From positions 178,619 to 242,618 of the forward strand of contig NZ_CP095065.1 of NCBI RefSeq assembly GCF_022921055.1: 64,000 bases of DNA, read 5' to 3'. This DNA is from Hymenobacter volaticus (GTDB taxonomy: Bacteria; Bacteroidota; Bacteroidia; Cytophagales; Hymenobacteraceae). How positions within the stretch are numbered: position 1 is the stretch's first letter; every line of letters begins with the position of its first letter. Below the pieces are notes generated by a model, which was not told where the DNA came from, did no database searches, and was given only the letters and a program-made list of their open reading frames with translations. Made by a program: the position numbers and the translations under genes. Shown here in pieces: positions 46,168 through 55,496 of the stretch.

Positions 46168-47151
46168 ATGAACTGCCCCTCCTGCTCAACGCGTGACGCC
46201 AGCAGGCTGCCCTCACTTGAGACGCAACTTTATCTGCACTCTATCCAGCTACTTTTTCTCCTCCTTGTGCTGCTGTTGAGTAGCTGTTCCCCTTCGGCTG
46301 CCGAACTCGAGCGGTATCGCTCCCTCGATGAAACCTTGCAACCGCTCAACGCCGCGGCCTGGCAAGCCACTTACCTGACGGTGAAGGGAATAGAGGCAAA
46401 CACCGAAATGAGCCGATTTCAGCGGGCGGATGTGACCTTGCTGCAGCAGGCGCAGGCGCAACATGCCCGCACTACGCGCCTCTTAGCCACCTTGGATTCT
46501 ATGCGCCACATGCTGCTGCAAGCCACCGGCAATGAGCAGGGCTTAGCGGAGTTAGATGCCCATCGTACGGTGACCCAACTCTTGTTTGCGCATGGGGCGG
46601 CGCTCGCTTTACAACAAAAGCTCACCACCTATGCCCATTCATTTCAGGTGAGCACACGGGGGCTTCCAGTATTGTTTCGCACCCCGACGCAGCTGCAGCA
46701 ACTTTACCACGATGCGCCCTTAGTCGCCGTGTTAGCTTGGCTTTCCCAGGCGAAAGCCGAAGTCCTGCGCGTACACGCCACGGGTCTGCAGCCCTTAGCC
46801 GCTAAAGTGGGCGGCAACGCCGACTTTAGCGGCTATGACTTTGCCTCGGCCGTCGCCGAAACGCGGACCATCGCGGCCGGCGACACGTACCGAGCCACTC
46901 TGTTCTTGTCGCACTCGCTTCCTGCTGTCGTTTTAGAAGGCATGCGCGTCAATGGCCGGCCGATTGCCCTGGACCGGTTAGGACGCGGAAAGGTCTCGTT
47001 TCCAGTACCCCGTTCCGCTACCGGAAAAGCTGACAGCGTCACGGCCCATTGGACCGGTACCATCCGGGCCTTGATCGGTACGCGCTCCGACTCGTTCACG
47101 ATCCGCGTGCCGTATACCATTGTCAATCCGTTGAACCGGTCAGATAAGTGA
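46168..47151 (+). CDS. GldM N-terminal-like lipoprotein
   Basis: 327 residues. A hydrophobic segment is followed by LLLSSC (lipobox). A long helical region (~60-190) precedes a beta-domain, AETRTIAAGDTYRATLFLSH and VRVNGRPIALDRLG-like strands, matching the helical plus first Ig-like part of GldM, the T9SS/gliding motor protein. Full GldM has an N-terminal TM helix and four periplasmic domains and is encoded with GldK/L/N; none are here. It may be a stand-alone relative with a role at the envelope. Confidence 0.6.
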   Translation: MNCPSCSTRDASRLPSLETQLYLHSIQLLFLLLVLLLSSCSPSAAELERYRSLDETLQPLNAAAWQATYLTVKGIEANTEMSRFQRADVTLLQQAQAQHARTTRLLATLDSMRHMLLQATGNEQGLAELDAHRTVTQLLFAHGAALALQQKLTTYAHSFQVSTRGLPVLFRTPTQLQQLYHDAPLVAVLAWLSQAKAEVLRVHATGLQPLAAKVGGNADFSGYDFASAVAETRTIAAGDTYRATLFLSHSLPAVVLEGMRVNGRPIALDRLGRGKVSFPVPRSATGKADSVTAHWTGTIRALIGTRSDSFTIRVPYTIVNPLNRSDK

Positions 47152-47283
47152 GTAGAGCGTAGGCTCGTCAGCAGAAGACAAGCAGGCTAAGGGGAAAAGA
47201 CACTTTATAAGAATATAATTTTACTGGTGTTAAAGTGCTAGAATGCAACCAACTCATTCCTTAGATAAGTTGCTTAACATAAT

Positions 47284-48781
47284 TGGTGTGGCTGTTGCAA
47301 AAGTCAACTCCTGGTGGGATTTAAGTGTTAGTGACTCATGCTTGGCTTTCACCCGATCCAGACGTCGCTGATCAAATTGGTCCCCGCTCACCACTTTTAC
47401 CAGCAACTACTGCAGACGGTTGATTTCAACTTTGTGCGGCCCCTGTTCGCGCCTTTTTACAGCGCAGGCGGTCGGCCCTCGCTCGATCCCGTGGTGTTTG
47501 TCAAGCTGCTCTTGGTCGGCCACTTGGAGAATATCACCTCCGATCGCAAACTCCTGGAACTGGCGCAATTGCATCTGGGTATCCGTGCCTTTTTGGGCTA
47601 TGATCTGGCCCAGCCCTTGCCCTGGCATAGTACCGTCTCGCGAACGCGGCAACGCTTACCGGTCTCCGTCTTTGAAGCTTGCTTTACGCACATTGTCGGG
47701 TTGTGCATTCAGCAGGGCCTGGTCAGCGGCCATACTCAAGCCGTTGATTCCGCTTACATTAAAGCCAATGCCTCCATGAGCCGGCTCCAGTCCAAGCGTT
47801 CAAGGACCTCCACGCAGGCGACAACCAACGCAGCCCCCGCCAACGCCCCATGCATCACCGCTTCGGTGGACCGCTTGCAGCATATCCAACGCTTTCATGC
47901 CGCCATCCGCAAGGCTGCCCCGACCAAAAGCGGACGACTCGTTAGCAACCTGACCCACTACAGTCCGGCGGATCCAGAGGCCCGCATTTGCTTCAAAACG
48001 GGCAAGGTTCGCCAGTTGGCCTACACGGCTAGCGTGAGCGTCGATGTGGCCCAGCACGTGATCACGCACATTCACGCAGACTTGGCTGACTGGCGCGACA
48101 GCCGGTATTTGCTGGCCATTGTAGACGCTACGCAGCAACGGTTAAACGGCTTCGCGCTGGCCATGACTACTGTTATCGCGGATGCCGGCTACAGCTCAGG
48201 GGAGAACTACGAGCAGCTGGAGGAACGTGGTCTGACCGGCTATATTCCGGCCCATGGCAAATACAAAGTCGAGCACGCCGGCTTTACTTACGATGCGGCC
48301 CGTGACCGCTATACCTGCAGCCAGAGTAAGCAGCTGACGTTTGACAAGGTGTTCGTCGATGCGCAGGGTAATCCTAAGAAACGCTACATGGCCAAGGCCG
48401 CCGAGTGCAAGGTCTGTCCGCTGGCGGCACAATGCAAAGGCAAGAAGGCCCGCGAGAAACGGCTACATCATACCCCCTACAAAGCTCATTATGAGCGCAT
48501 GCTCGCGCGGTTGGCCACGCGGGTTGGTCAACGGATGCGGCGACTACGCGCGTCAACCGTCGAACCCGTACTGGGCAGTTTGATCACCTACTATGGCTTG
48601 CGCCACCTCAGCAAGAAGGGCCAAGCAGGAGCCGCCAAAGTCCTGTACATAGCCGCGATGGCCTATAACTTGAAGAAGTGCCTGCGCTTTCACGCCTGCC
48701 AGCCGGGCAATAGCGTGATCTCCCTACCAGCACCCGGGCCCGTTCGTTGGCTCATACTCTACTTTTGCAACAGCCACTGGT
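47284..48781 (+). mobile_element. IS1182-type insertion sequence with 4-bp target duplication
   Basis: 17-bp inverted ends GTGGCTGTTGCAAAAGT at 47288-47304 and 48761-48777 enclose one transposase gene. TGGT flanks both ends (47284-47287, 48778-48781). An unoccupied copy of the target, without IS or duplication, is at 55614-55637 in inverted orientation, which confirms the insertion boundaries. Confidence 0.85.
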
Positions 48782-48855
48782 GTTATAACCGACACTCAGG
48801 AAAAATAATAAAATGGTTGCCGATTTTAGAGTGCGTTGATTTTGTGTCTTGCTAA
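47338..48855 (+). CDS. IS1182-family transposase
   Basis: 505 residues as read. DUF772-like N-terminus (PLFAPFYSAGGRPSLDPVVF, LAQLHLGIRAFLGYDL), then the DDE region with AVDSAYIKANASMS (first Asp), TTVIADAGYSSGENYEQL (second Asp), a Cys-rich insert (CKVCPLAAQCKG) and the LITYYGLRHLSKKG...AAMAYNLKKCL end. The frame runs through the right terminal repeat and 26 codons beyond, so the native stop has been lost or frameshifted. It may still be active. Confidence 0.9.
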   Translation: MLGFHPIQTSLIKLVPAHHFYQQLLQTVDFNFVRPLFAPFYSAGGRPSLDPVVFVKLLLVGHLENITSDRKLLELAQLHLGIRAFLGYDLAQPLPWHSTVSRTRQRLPVSVFEACFTHIVGLCIQQGLVSGHTQAVDSAYIKANASMSRLQSKRSRTSTQATTNAAPANAPCITASVDRLQHIQRFHAAIRKAAPTKSGRLVSNLTHYSPADPEARICFKTGKVRQLAYTASVSVDVAQHVITHIHADLADWRDSRYLLAIVDATQQRLNGFALAMTTVIADAGYSSGENYEQLEERGLTGYIPAHGKYKVEHAGFTYDAARDRYTCSQSKQLTFDKVFVDAQGNPKKRYMAKAAECKVCPLAAQCKGKKAREKRLHHTPYKAHYERMLARLATRVGQRMRRLRASTVEPVLGSLITYYGLRHLSKKGQAGAAKVLYIAAMAYNLKKCLRFHACQPGNSVISLPAPGPVRWLILYFCNSHWCYNRHSGKIIKWLPILECVDFVSC

Positions 48856-48889
48856 TTTCTAAGCTGACACTTATGCTCGTGATGAGGCG

Positions 48890-49696
48890 CTATGAATGAT
48901 GCTCTTTCCTCATCATCTCCATCGAATCTATGATCGTAAAACTGCGGGCATCAACCGTCACAAACTTGCCAGCCCCAATGCCCCATAGGTACCTAGCAGG
49001 CCAGTGCCCAAACCGCTTCACTTTTCGCTTTCGATCCCACCAGAAGAAGCTGGTCTTATCCTGGTAGGAAGCGTAAAAAATAAGATTGCCGTAACTCGGA
49101 GACAGGGCGTGCGACCCTTCAAAGTCTCGGGGTGTGGGCTGTTGTAAGACTCGAAAGTCGGTCAAGCGCACCTCCAGCAACGGAAAGTCGGTGTAGCTAT
49201 AGGCCAGGATGCTATCCTTGCCCAGTTTACAAAGCGCATAACAATGCAACATCCAGTAGGAATACTGCGAGTTAAGGCCGTAAACCCGTTCGCCATCCAG
49301 CCCAAACACGGCGACGCCATCACTGCTCGGCTTTTTCCCACTGACTATGCCGGAGTCCTGATAGGAAATCACAATCCGATCGGCGTGAACCAGCACCTGC
49401 TCGATGTAGTCACCTGCATCAAAGCAGCGCACCAACTCACCGAACGGGTTGAAAATATAGCCGTTACTGGGGGAGTAAGCCCCGGCATCAATGACGACGA
49501 AGTGTCCGGCCTTTAGGTCTCGAATGCGTGGCGCTTTAAACGTTCGTGGCAGCGGCAGACGGGACAGGTTTCCCCCCACGTTTTGCCACACTTCTCCATT
49601 GCTGAGCAAAGCAATATAGTTGCCGTCTTCGTCGGCATCTAGATAGAGAATCTCATGCTTGCCACAGTCGAGCGGATAGGTGGTAGAGAAGGCCAT
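48890..49696 (-). CDS. Hypothetical beta-propeller-like protein
   Basis: 268 residues from ATG 49696 (the frame is open to 49837, where the first 47 codons look non-protein). Repeating short strands: LDADEDGNYIALLSNGEVWQ, HFVVIDAGAYSPSNGYIFNP, VAVFGLDGERVYG, GIGAGKFVTVDARSFTI. The pattern resembles propeller-type WD/Kelch-like proteins, with no recognised family. A 44-bp dyad element lies 64 bases upstream. Confidence 0.5.
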   Translation of the reverse strand: MAFSTTYPLDCGKHEILYLDADEDGNYIALLSNGEVWQNVGGNLSRLPLPRTFKAPRIRDLKAGHFVVIDAGAYSPSNGYIFNPFGELVRCFDAGDYIEQVLVHADRIVISYQDSGIVSGKKPSSDGVAVFGLDGERVYGLNSQYSYWMLHCYALCKLGKDSILAYSYTDFPLLEVRLTDFRVLQQPTPRDFEGSHALSPSYGNLIFYASYQDKTSFFWWDRKRKVKRFGHWPARYLWGIGAGKFVTVDARSFTIIDSMEMMRKEHHS

Positions 49697-49759
49697 CAGC
49701 TGAAAGATACTACGGCAGCTGGAAACGGAATAAGGTGCACGACGGCTAGTATATCTAAA

Positions 49760-49803
49760 CCGTAACGTTTGTTGAACGGTGCTCGAAAAGACGTTACGAG
49801 CTA
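49760..49803. promoter_or_regulatory. Dispersed dyad element, copy 1
   Basis: Ends carry CGTAACGT and ACGTTACG as inverted repeats. A second diverged copy lies at 54982-55022 in the same orientation relative to its own leftward gene. Candidate operator or repeat. Confidence 0.45.
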
Positions 49804-49835
49804 TGTATCCTCTACAACCATCTTCTTTATAGTCC

Positions 49836-50234
49836 ATGCCGGATCATCTACAAGCGTTTCTGACCGCGTTTCTGGCCAAACGCTACCAACAGCGTACGGA
49901 AGCGAACCAAAAGCCTCAAAAAGGCAACCCCATGCTTGGCTTGGATAACTTGTCCCGCCGCTTAGATCTGCGCTACTGTACTCAACTGCCTAAAGGCAGT
50001 AAGCAAGACGATATAGCCTTCGTGCGGCAAGCGCTCAACCCCTATCACGTAACCACGTGTTATGTGCTTTCTGCTTACGAGCCGTTCCATGCGCGCACCA
50101 TGCGCCTGGACGAGGCGCTCGAAGTCATTGTGGGCGAGAGCAACACGACCATCCTTTCCTTCTTACCCGGCAAGGTAGCCTACTTCGAAGGGCACGCGGT
50201 TGGTGACCGGTACCTGTGTGTACGCCAAGACTAG
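49836..50234 (+). CDS. Hypothetical protein (132 aa)
   Basis: Soluble, with QAFLTAFLAKRYQQRTEANQ N-terminus and a mixed alpha/beta C-terminal half. No family recognised. Divergent from the propeller-like gene. Confidence 0.5.
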   Translation: MPDHLQAFLTAFLAKRYQQRTEANQKPQKGNPMLGLDNLSRRLDLRYCTQLPKGSKQDDIAFVRQALNPYHVTTCYVLSAYEPFHARTMRLDEALEVIVGESNTTILSFLPGKVAYFEGHAVGDRYLCVRQD

Positions 50235-50447
50235 GGCCATCGAATGCTTTGCTTTTTTGACCGCACAATGCTTCTAACCTTAACCATAAATGAGCACCAG
50301 CTCTGTTACTTGCTTGGATAGCTCGCGTTCCAAGAGATTTTAGTCATTTGGCATTTTACAAACGTGCGTTGAACAACTGTCCAATTAAAGGGGGAGCGTC
50401 TTCGCCGCTATTTAAGTAAGCCCACACCGGTTTAGGGCCGCGTTACC

Positions 50448-50960
50448 TCAGGGAGTAGCGCGGGGCTGCTCAGCCAGAAATTGGTCGATGCTCGTGCCGG
50501 TTCGTTTACTGCCTGCCAGCCACTCGGGCCGCCATTCGGTTAGGCGCTCACTGCGCACGCGCAAGAACACGTCCTGTTGCGGTTCGTCCACATACTCTTG
50601 TTGCCGCACGAGCACACAGGGCGCTTGCGCGCCGGCGGTCCGGGTGGAAAAACTGCATGCACTTGGGTAGTCCGCAAATGCGCGGTAGTATTCTCCCTCC
50701 TGTCGGGTAGACACCCACACGCGGTATTCCAGCACATCATCATAAAAATACCCCCCGCCGGAGCAGGTGCGGGCGGGGTAGGTACCGAGCCGAGAAACGT
50801 CCACGGCCTGGGGGAAGCTGTTTGTCGAGTTGGCACCCCATTGCACTTGCAGGGCGGAATCTGGAGGGGACGTACAGCTCGTGCCTAGGGTCGTGAAGCT
50901 GAGCAGCACAGTTACTAGCTGGTTGCTCAGCTTCTGTCCTAGTGGAATTGCCCGTATCAT
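50448..50960 (-). CDS. Putative lipoprotein
   Basis: 170 residues. N-terminal hydrophobic stretch with a TLGTSC lipobox, then a Cys-containing domain (TYPARTCSGGGYFYDDVLEY). No family recognised. Confidence 0.5.
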   Translation of the reverse strand: MIRAIPLGQKLSNQLVTVLLSFTTLGTSCTSPPDSALQVQWGANSTNSFPQAVDVSRLGTYPARTCSGGGYFYDDVLEYRVWVSTRQEGEYYRAFADYPSACSFSTRTAGAQAPCVLVRQQEYVDEPQQDVFLRVRSERLTEWRPEWLAGSKRTGTSIDQFLAEQPRATP

Positions 50961-51056
50961 CGGCTCAAGATAGAAAACGAAATCGCTTTCCGCTCGCTAT
51001 GCGCACTAGCAAGGCTTGATAAGGGGTTCACTAGTGATTCGAACGCAATACAGCCT

Positions 51057-51081
51057 GTTCGAAATGATCTCTATTTCGAAC
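51057..51081. promoter_or_regulatory. Dyad GTTCGAAAT ... ATTTCGAAC
   Basis: 9-bp exact inverted repeats with a 7-base spacer, between the lipoprotein and membrane-protein genes. GTTCGAA-like ends recur nearby (GATTCGAAC at 51037). Operator or terminator. Confidence 0.4.
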
Positions 51082-51223
51082 ACCTTTACTACCCCCTTCA
51101 ACGCCCCTGAAAACGCGGGTTTTCGAGGGCATTTTTCACTAGGTAATCCGAACACCAGTTGCCAGAGGTCCTTTGTCTGCCCCGGAATCCTGTTGTGCCC
51201 CCACGATAGCAACTAGAAAGCCG

Positions 51224-51529
51224 TTAGAAGAAGACGGCGACTACAGCCGGGATGAAGAGAAGAGCCACAATTCCGAGATTGAGCAAAAACAGGCGTCGGT
51301 AGCGCCGGGCTTGAGCGAGGCGTGGCCGCGTAAAGGTACCCGATGGCGCACCCCACAGAGTCAGGATAAACAACGGAACACCTAGCCACAGCGCCGCGTA
51401 GAGATAGTAGGCGATGGCCGCACAGGACCAGTGCAGGATATTGCAGCTAATAATGGTGAGTAGGCCGAAGAGATTCAACCCTAAGTTCAGGTACAACGCC
51501 AGCCAGGCGAAGGGCGCTAGGTTAGCCAT
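51224..51529 (-). CDS. Small membrane protein (101 aa, three helices)
   Basis: Hydrophobic segments at about 8-28, 36-58 and 80-100 with a basic linker (RPRLAQARRYRRLFLL). No family recognised. Confidence 0.5.
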   Translation of the reverse strand: MANLAPFAWLALYLNLGLNLFGLLTIISCNILHWSCAAIAYYLYAALWLGVPLFILTLWGAPSGTFTRPRLAQARRYRRLFLLNLGIVALLFIPAVVAVFF

Positions 51530-51587
51530 AAGACCAAAGCAGGAAGAGTGGACGGGAATGGCCTAGTATAAGCGCCTGCATTCCTAT

Positions 51588-51613
51588 TAAATATAATTGG
51601 TACTTATACGACA
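51588..51613 (+). repeat. Dispersed intergenic repeat, copy 2
   Basis: ATTAAATATAATT, then ACTTATACGACA; compare 46136-46161. Confidence 0.4.
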
Positions 51614-51809
51614 TCATGGAAAGCCTTGGGGTAATATGATTCCTAGCTTCCTGTTCTGTCAATTCAGAAACAAGGCACTTGCTGTGAACCCCTCAGGCTA
51701 TAGGAGCTTTCAGCCTACATACAAGACTCCTCTGTAGACCTAGGTTTGATATTTGCGAGGCTATGCTTCGAATAATAGTCAAGAGCACTTACCTCTTCTA
51801 TCTTAGTTT

Positions 51810-52547
51810 ATGCCAATAGGCTGCTTTCTGCTCCTGCTTTTTTCCGGGATCCTAACGGCTTCTCGTGCGCAGGGACAAGTTCAAGAATATATTATTAATG
51901 GGGACTTTGAAACGATGAGTTCTTGTCCCATCGAACCGGGCGAAATTCGCTTAGCAACCGGTTGGCAGGGCAATGAAGGCACACCGGATTACCTGCACAC
52001 CTGTTCGGAACAGCGGCGAGATTCGGTGGATGTGCTCCGTAATTTTAGCGGGTACCGGAAAGCGTACGAGGGCGAAGGACAGGCGGGTTTGTACTTGCTT
52101 CATTATAATACCACTCGGGGAGCGAAAGAGAACTATGCTTCCCATGAAGTCATCTACACCAAGCTGAGTCGACCTCTGACGGTGGGCAAGACATACCATA
52201 TTCGCTTTTTCCTGTCGTTAGCTGATTCATCCGGTATTGCGAGCGACTCGATCTATGTCTCCTTCTCGAGGAGTCCTTCGTTCACGAAACACTATGAGTT
52301 GGTGGAGCCCGACGTTTCTAAAGGAATTGCCGTGGCCCGTCAGCACACCTGGCAAGTAGTGGAAGCTGACTTTACTGCTACCGAACCCTTTTCCTACTGT
52401 TACCTTGGTCTTCCGCGAAGAAAGGTAAGCCGCCTAGCCTATCGGACGATTATTGGTCAAGGGCTACAAGCAGGCAGACTGCAAGGCCGTTTTGTTCTCA
52501 ACGCCTATTATTTTATCGACAATGTTTCGCTAACAGAGCGAGAATAA
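51810..52547 (+). CDS. Secreted galactose-binding-like protein
   Basis: 245 residues. Signal peptide (LLLLFSGILTASRAQ). IINGDFETMSSCPIEPGEI, LATGWQGNEGTPDYLHTC and YFIDNVSLTE match the jelly-roll domain found in front of many Bacteroidota OmpA-like proteins, here alone. Possible cell-surface carbohydrate binder. Confidence 0.6.
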   Translation: MPIGCFLLLLFSGILTASRAQGQVQEYIINGDFETMSSCPIEPGEIRLATGWQGNEGTPDYLHTCSEQRRDSVDVLRNFSGYRKAYEGEGQAGLYLLHYNTTRGAKENYASHEVIYTKLSRPLTVGKTYHIRFFLSLADSSGIASDSIYVSFSRSPSFTKHYELVEPDVSKGIAVARQHTWQVVEADFTATEPFSYCYLGLPRRKVSRLAYRTIIGQGLQAGRLQGRFVLNAYYFIDNVSLTERE

Positions 52548-52661
52548 GAACTTTTCAAGCAAGGGAAACAAATCCCTGGATATAAGTAAAAAAACGATTT
52601 GGAAATTGAATTTTTCTGTTGCTAGGAACGAAGCAATCATCCGCTTAATTTCTTGATAAAG

Positions 52662-52676
52662 TTGCTTAACGTAATG
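52662..52676 (+). repeat. Dispersed repeat TTGCTTAACGTAATG
   Basis: Also present at 8431. Part of the larger family that includes the insertion-sequence target. Confidence 0.45.
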
Positions 52677-52782
52677 TTTTTTATAAGCTCTCTCCCGGAA
52701 TAGTGACGACTTTTGCCCTTAATGCCCTCCCTCTAAATCGTAGTACTTTAATGATAACCTCTATCCTCGGCCCTTCAGCATT

Positions 52783-53379
52783 ATGGGACTTAATTTTCGA
52801 TATGTGATGCTTGTTAAGCAAGCAGATGAGCAACGTCTACTAGCTCACATCTTGCAAGCAGGATCCATCCAGCAGCTACCAGAGCCATTCGGCACTTGTC
52901 TTACGCTCACTTTCCCGCTTGATGACGCGTTACTGTGGTATTTGCAGGGCTCAATTGATGGTGCCTATAATGCGTACACGGATAATAGGAAGCCGAAATA
53001 CTTCCTCAATAAAAGCGAATACCGCGACCACTTCCCTACCGACACGAGTGGACGCGTTGGGTGTATTTATTTAGAGTCCAAGCAAATACAGGCAAGCGAC
53101 TACTCTTTTTTCAGTTTTGATGCCGCCACTTCGGCCATGAGCCGGCTGTTTCAACACTCGCTTAGTATTAGAAACTGGTTTCTAGACTTAAGTGGCATTC
53201 TAGAGGCAGAGGCTACCTTCTTGGATTTAGAGGCGGAGGGGTACGAATTCATTTACCGGCAGGGACAACCAATCGGAGCGACGCTCACGCAGGACCTGGA
53301 AGTGAAGATAGCCGCAGAGATAGACCAGCAAGCCGTGGTGGCCATCTGCCGTGACTACGACAACCTATTTCTATTATAG
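52783..53379 (+). CDS. Hypothetical protein (198 aa)
   Basis: Soluble alpha/beta protein starting MGLNFRYVMLVKQADEQRLL. Aromatic motifs YNAYTDNRKPKYFLN and RNWFLDLSGILEAE recur in some Bacteroidota orphans. Context gives no role. Confidence 0.5.
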   Translation: MGLNFRYVMLVKQADEQRLLAHILQAGSIQQLPEPFGTCLTLTFPLDDALLWYLQGSIDGAYNAYTDNRKPKYFLNKSEYRDHFPTDTSGRVGCIYLESKQIQASDYSFFSFDAATSAMSRLFQHSLSIRNWFLDLSGILEAEATFLDLEAEGYEFIYRQGQPIGATLTQDLEVKIAAEIDQQAVVAICRDYDNLFLL

Positions 53380-53467
53380 GGAGCTCCTAACAGCCAAAGA
53401 ACAGTGCTCAAGCAAGCATTATAAGCCATTTGTCATTTTACAGAGGGTCCGTCAAAGAAAACAAGCC

Positions 53468-53824
53468 ATGAAAAGAAAAGCAGTTTTCTTCGTTGCCTCG
53501 CTCCTCGTTCTCTTGGGCTTACTCGTCTACCAGCTGGCCACTTTTTCCATTTTTGATACCAACCCTCCGCAGTTGCTGAGGCAGGTCGATCCTCCCAAGA
53601 CACAGCAGCGCTTCACCCTCTATACGATTGCCTCAAACGCCACCGTGCCAAACGGCATTCAAGTCCGCGAAGTGCGAGCGGGCCAAGAAGTAGTAGTCGG
53701 GTTCTTTCCCGGCTATACCAAGCTGGTAGCATCTAGCACCACCGACCAGCACGTACGCCTTCACTTGCGGGATACGCTAGGCAACCGAAAAGACAGCCTC
53801 ATAACGCTGACTTTACGGCACTAG
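53468..53824 (+). CDS. Small membrane-anchored protein
   Basis: 118 residues from ATG 53468, with MKRKAVFFVASLLVLLGLLV as a membrane anchor and an exported beta-rich domain. The upstream in-frame codons from 53351 overlap the previous gene and are not used. No family recognised. Confidence 0.5.
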   Translation: MKRKAVFFVASLLVLLGLLVYQLATFSIFDTNPPQLLRQVDPPKTQQRFTLYTIASNATVPNGIQVREVRAGQEVVVGFFPGYTKLVASSTTDQHVRLHLRDTLGNRKDSLITLTLRH

Positions 53825-53957
53825 GGACCTCTTTGCTTAGGGGAAGACTTGGTTTACAGACTATATATTAAACATATAATATTTTAATTGTCATTTTACA
53901 AACGACCCTCATAAAGTGACAATTGGCCTACTCGCTCGCGTAATGCTTTTATTTGCC

Positions 53958-54336
53958 TCAGCGTTTGCGCCAAGCCGCCCGGTTCTTTCCCACCTGATAA
54001 GGCTCATAATAGTAGAGTCTGCGGCCTCGGCGGTTGAAGTAGATCGGTTGATGAGGTAAATCGCCCGCCGTTACGGTGAGTAGAAGCTGCTGCTTCCGCA
54101 GAGAGTACGAACCGCTTTGGGTTTCCTTGCCGATCGAACCGCGTGCTTGCTCGGGGAGTGGCAAACGTGAACCGTGTCAAGACAAAGGTAGAGTCACACG
54201 AGTTAAGGGAGAGAGTACCGACAAAGAAGAGAAGACGGTGAGGGGACTCGCTCACACGCTGGATAGAGTAGCGTTCAGCACACAGCGGCCAGGGCAGTAG
54301 GCGTAGGGCAAAGCAAAGAGACAGGAGCATCATCAA
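53958..54336 (-). pseudogene. Hypothetical protein, likely frameshifted
   Basis: 54336 starts MMMLLSLCFALRLLPWPLCA and runs in one frame to about 54170. The second frame (QSGSYSLRKQQLLLTVTAGD, ending YYYEPYQVGKNRAAWRKR) continues to 53958. Joined, ~125 residues with a possible signal. No family recognised. Confidence 0.35.
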
Positions 54337-54452
54337 ACACTGAATAGGATGGGCCAGGTACGGGTACGGGTACTGGTCTTGGACTGATTTGTCCGCTTTC
54401 TTGGCCGTTGTTCAGAAAAGGGGATGTAGTGCTGTGAGGAAGTCAAGCCATG

Positions 54453-54963
54453 CTATGGCCAATACCTTTTAAGCCTGCTCCAAGTAGCAGGAGAGTGGAC
54501 GTCATGCCATGGTTTTCCTGCCCAGTTTGGAAGCGGGTTGGAATCCTCTAGCAACCCGTCACAGCGTTGTAAAACGACCAACAGGGACGTTTCCAAGTAC
54601 CGATAGCTGAGCGTGGTGCGTGGCGCTGATTCCAGGCTAATGCAGTGGGGCATAGCAGGAAAGGGGAGCCAGTGGGAGTTGAACCCTGCTGTCTCCTTCA
54701 GCAGCGCTATCTTCTGTAAGCGATCGGTCGACCAGCTTAAGGAAAGGAGCTGTTCAGGATGGCGGGATGAAAAACTGTTAAGTGGGTCTCGTCTTGTGAA
54801 GCCACGCCAATCGCGATTCTGGTCAAGCTCCTTACCTGAGTTACTACTTGCGCAGGTGTCGGCGGAGTGACAAAGCAGACGTAGCGAATTCGAAGGCTTC
54901 CCATCGGCGAAAGCTACGTTGTTCAGGCTTGTAGACCAAGTGTGGAAGACCGCGCGCTGTCAT
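54453..54963 (-). pseudogene. Decayed hypothetical gene
   Basis: ATG 54963 starts MTARGLPHLVYKPEQRSFRR and stops after HLRK. A second frame with no early start continues with NRDWRGFTRRDPLN, DRLQKIALLKETAGFNSHWL and ends WSRLKRYWP at 54453. The dyad element at 54982 lies 19 bases upstream, as in front of the 49.7-kb gene. No family recognised. Confidence 0.35.
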
Positions 54964-54981
54964 TAAACGGCTCTCCATCTC

Positions 54982-55022
54982 TAGCCTGTAACATCTTCTC
55001 GAGCCGTTCAACAAACGTTACG
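54982..55022. repeat. Dispersed dyad element, copy 2
   Basis: Inverted copy of 49760-49803; the shared core reads CGTAACGTTTGTTGAACGG on the minus strand. Confidence 0.45.
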
Positions 55023-55067
55023 GCTGTTTGGTTGGTGAGTAGCAGGCGCTATGAAAAGGAGTTCTGT

Positions 55068-55496
55068 TTAGCCATTAAACCGTCTGTTTAGGAACATGTG
55101 TTTGTGACCAGGCTGAATAGGAAAAGCTTGATCAATAAACGTGGTTAGTTCTTGGCTAGCCTTGCCTTCGATGATAGTGGAATATACTTCCACCCCACTC
55201 ACCAGGGTCTGTCCCTCTTCTAGGTCTACTTGATAACAATCCAGTGCGTCGTATAAACGGACGAGGACCTGTTGGCCATACGTATTGCTGTAGTCCGTTT
55301 CGCGTTGCTTGGCCCACTGGTCGGCCAGTTCATACGCCCTGTCCGCTGATTCAGCTTGCAATAGCACAATGCTTTCTTCGTAGGCTCTCACGTCCGGCTC
55401 AAAGAGCGCATCCACTAGAGCTGGAATAGGCTCGCCAACCAAGGTATAGGTAAACAGTAACTTAACGCCATACCATTCCTTAGTTTCATGTGTCAT
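55068..55496 (-). CDS. DUF4288 family protein
   Basis: 142 residues. WYGVKLLFTYTLVGEP, YEESIVLLQAESADRAYELA, NTYGQQVLVRLYDALDCYQV and EVYSTI follow the DUF4288 pattern. Function unknown; members often occur in accessory DNA. Confidence 0.8.
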   Translation of the reverse strand: MTHETKEWYGVKLLFTYTLVGEPIPALVDALFEPDVRAYEESIVLLQAESADRAYELADQWAKQRETDYSNTYGQQVLVRLYDALDCYQVDLEEGQTLVSGVEVYSTIIEGKASQELTTFIDQAFPIQPGHKHMFLNRRFNG

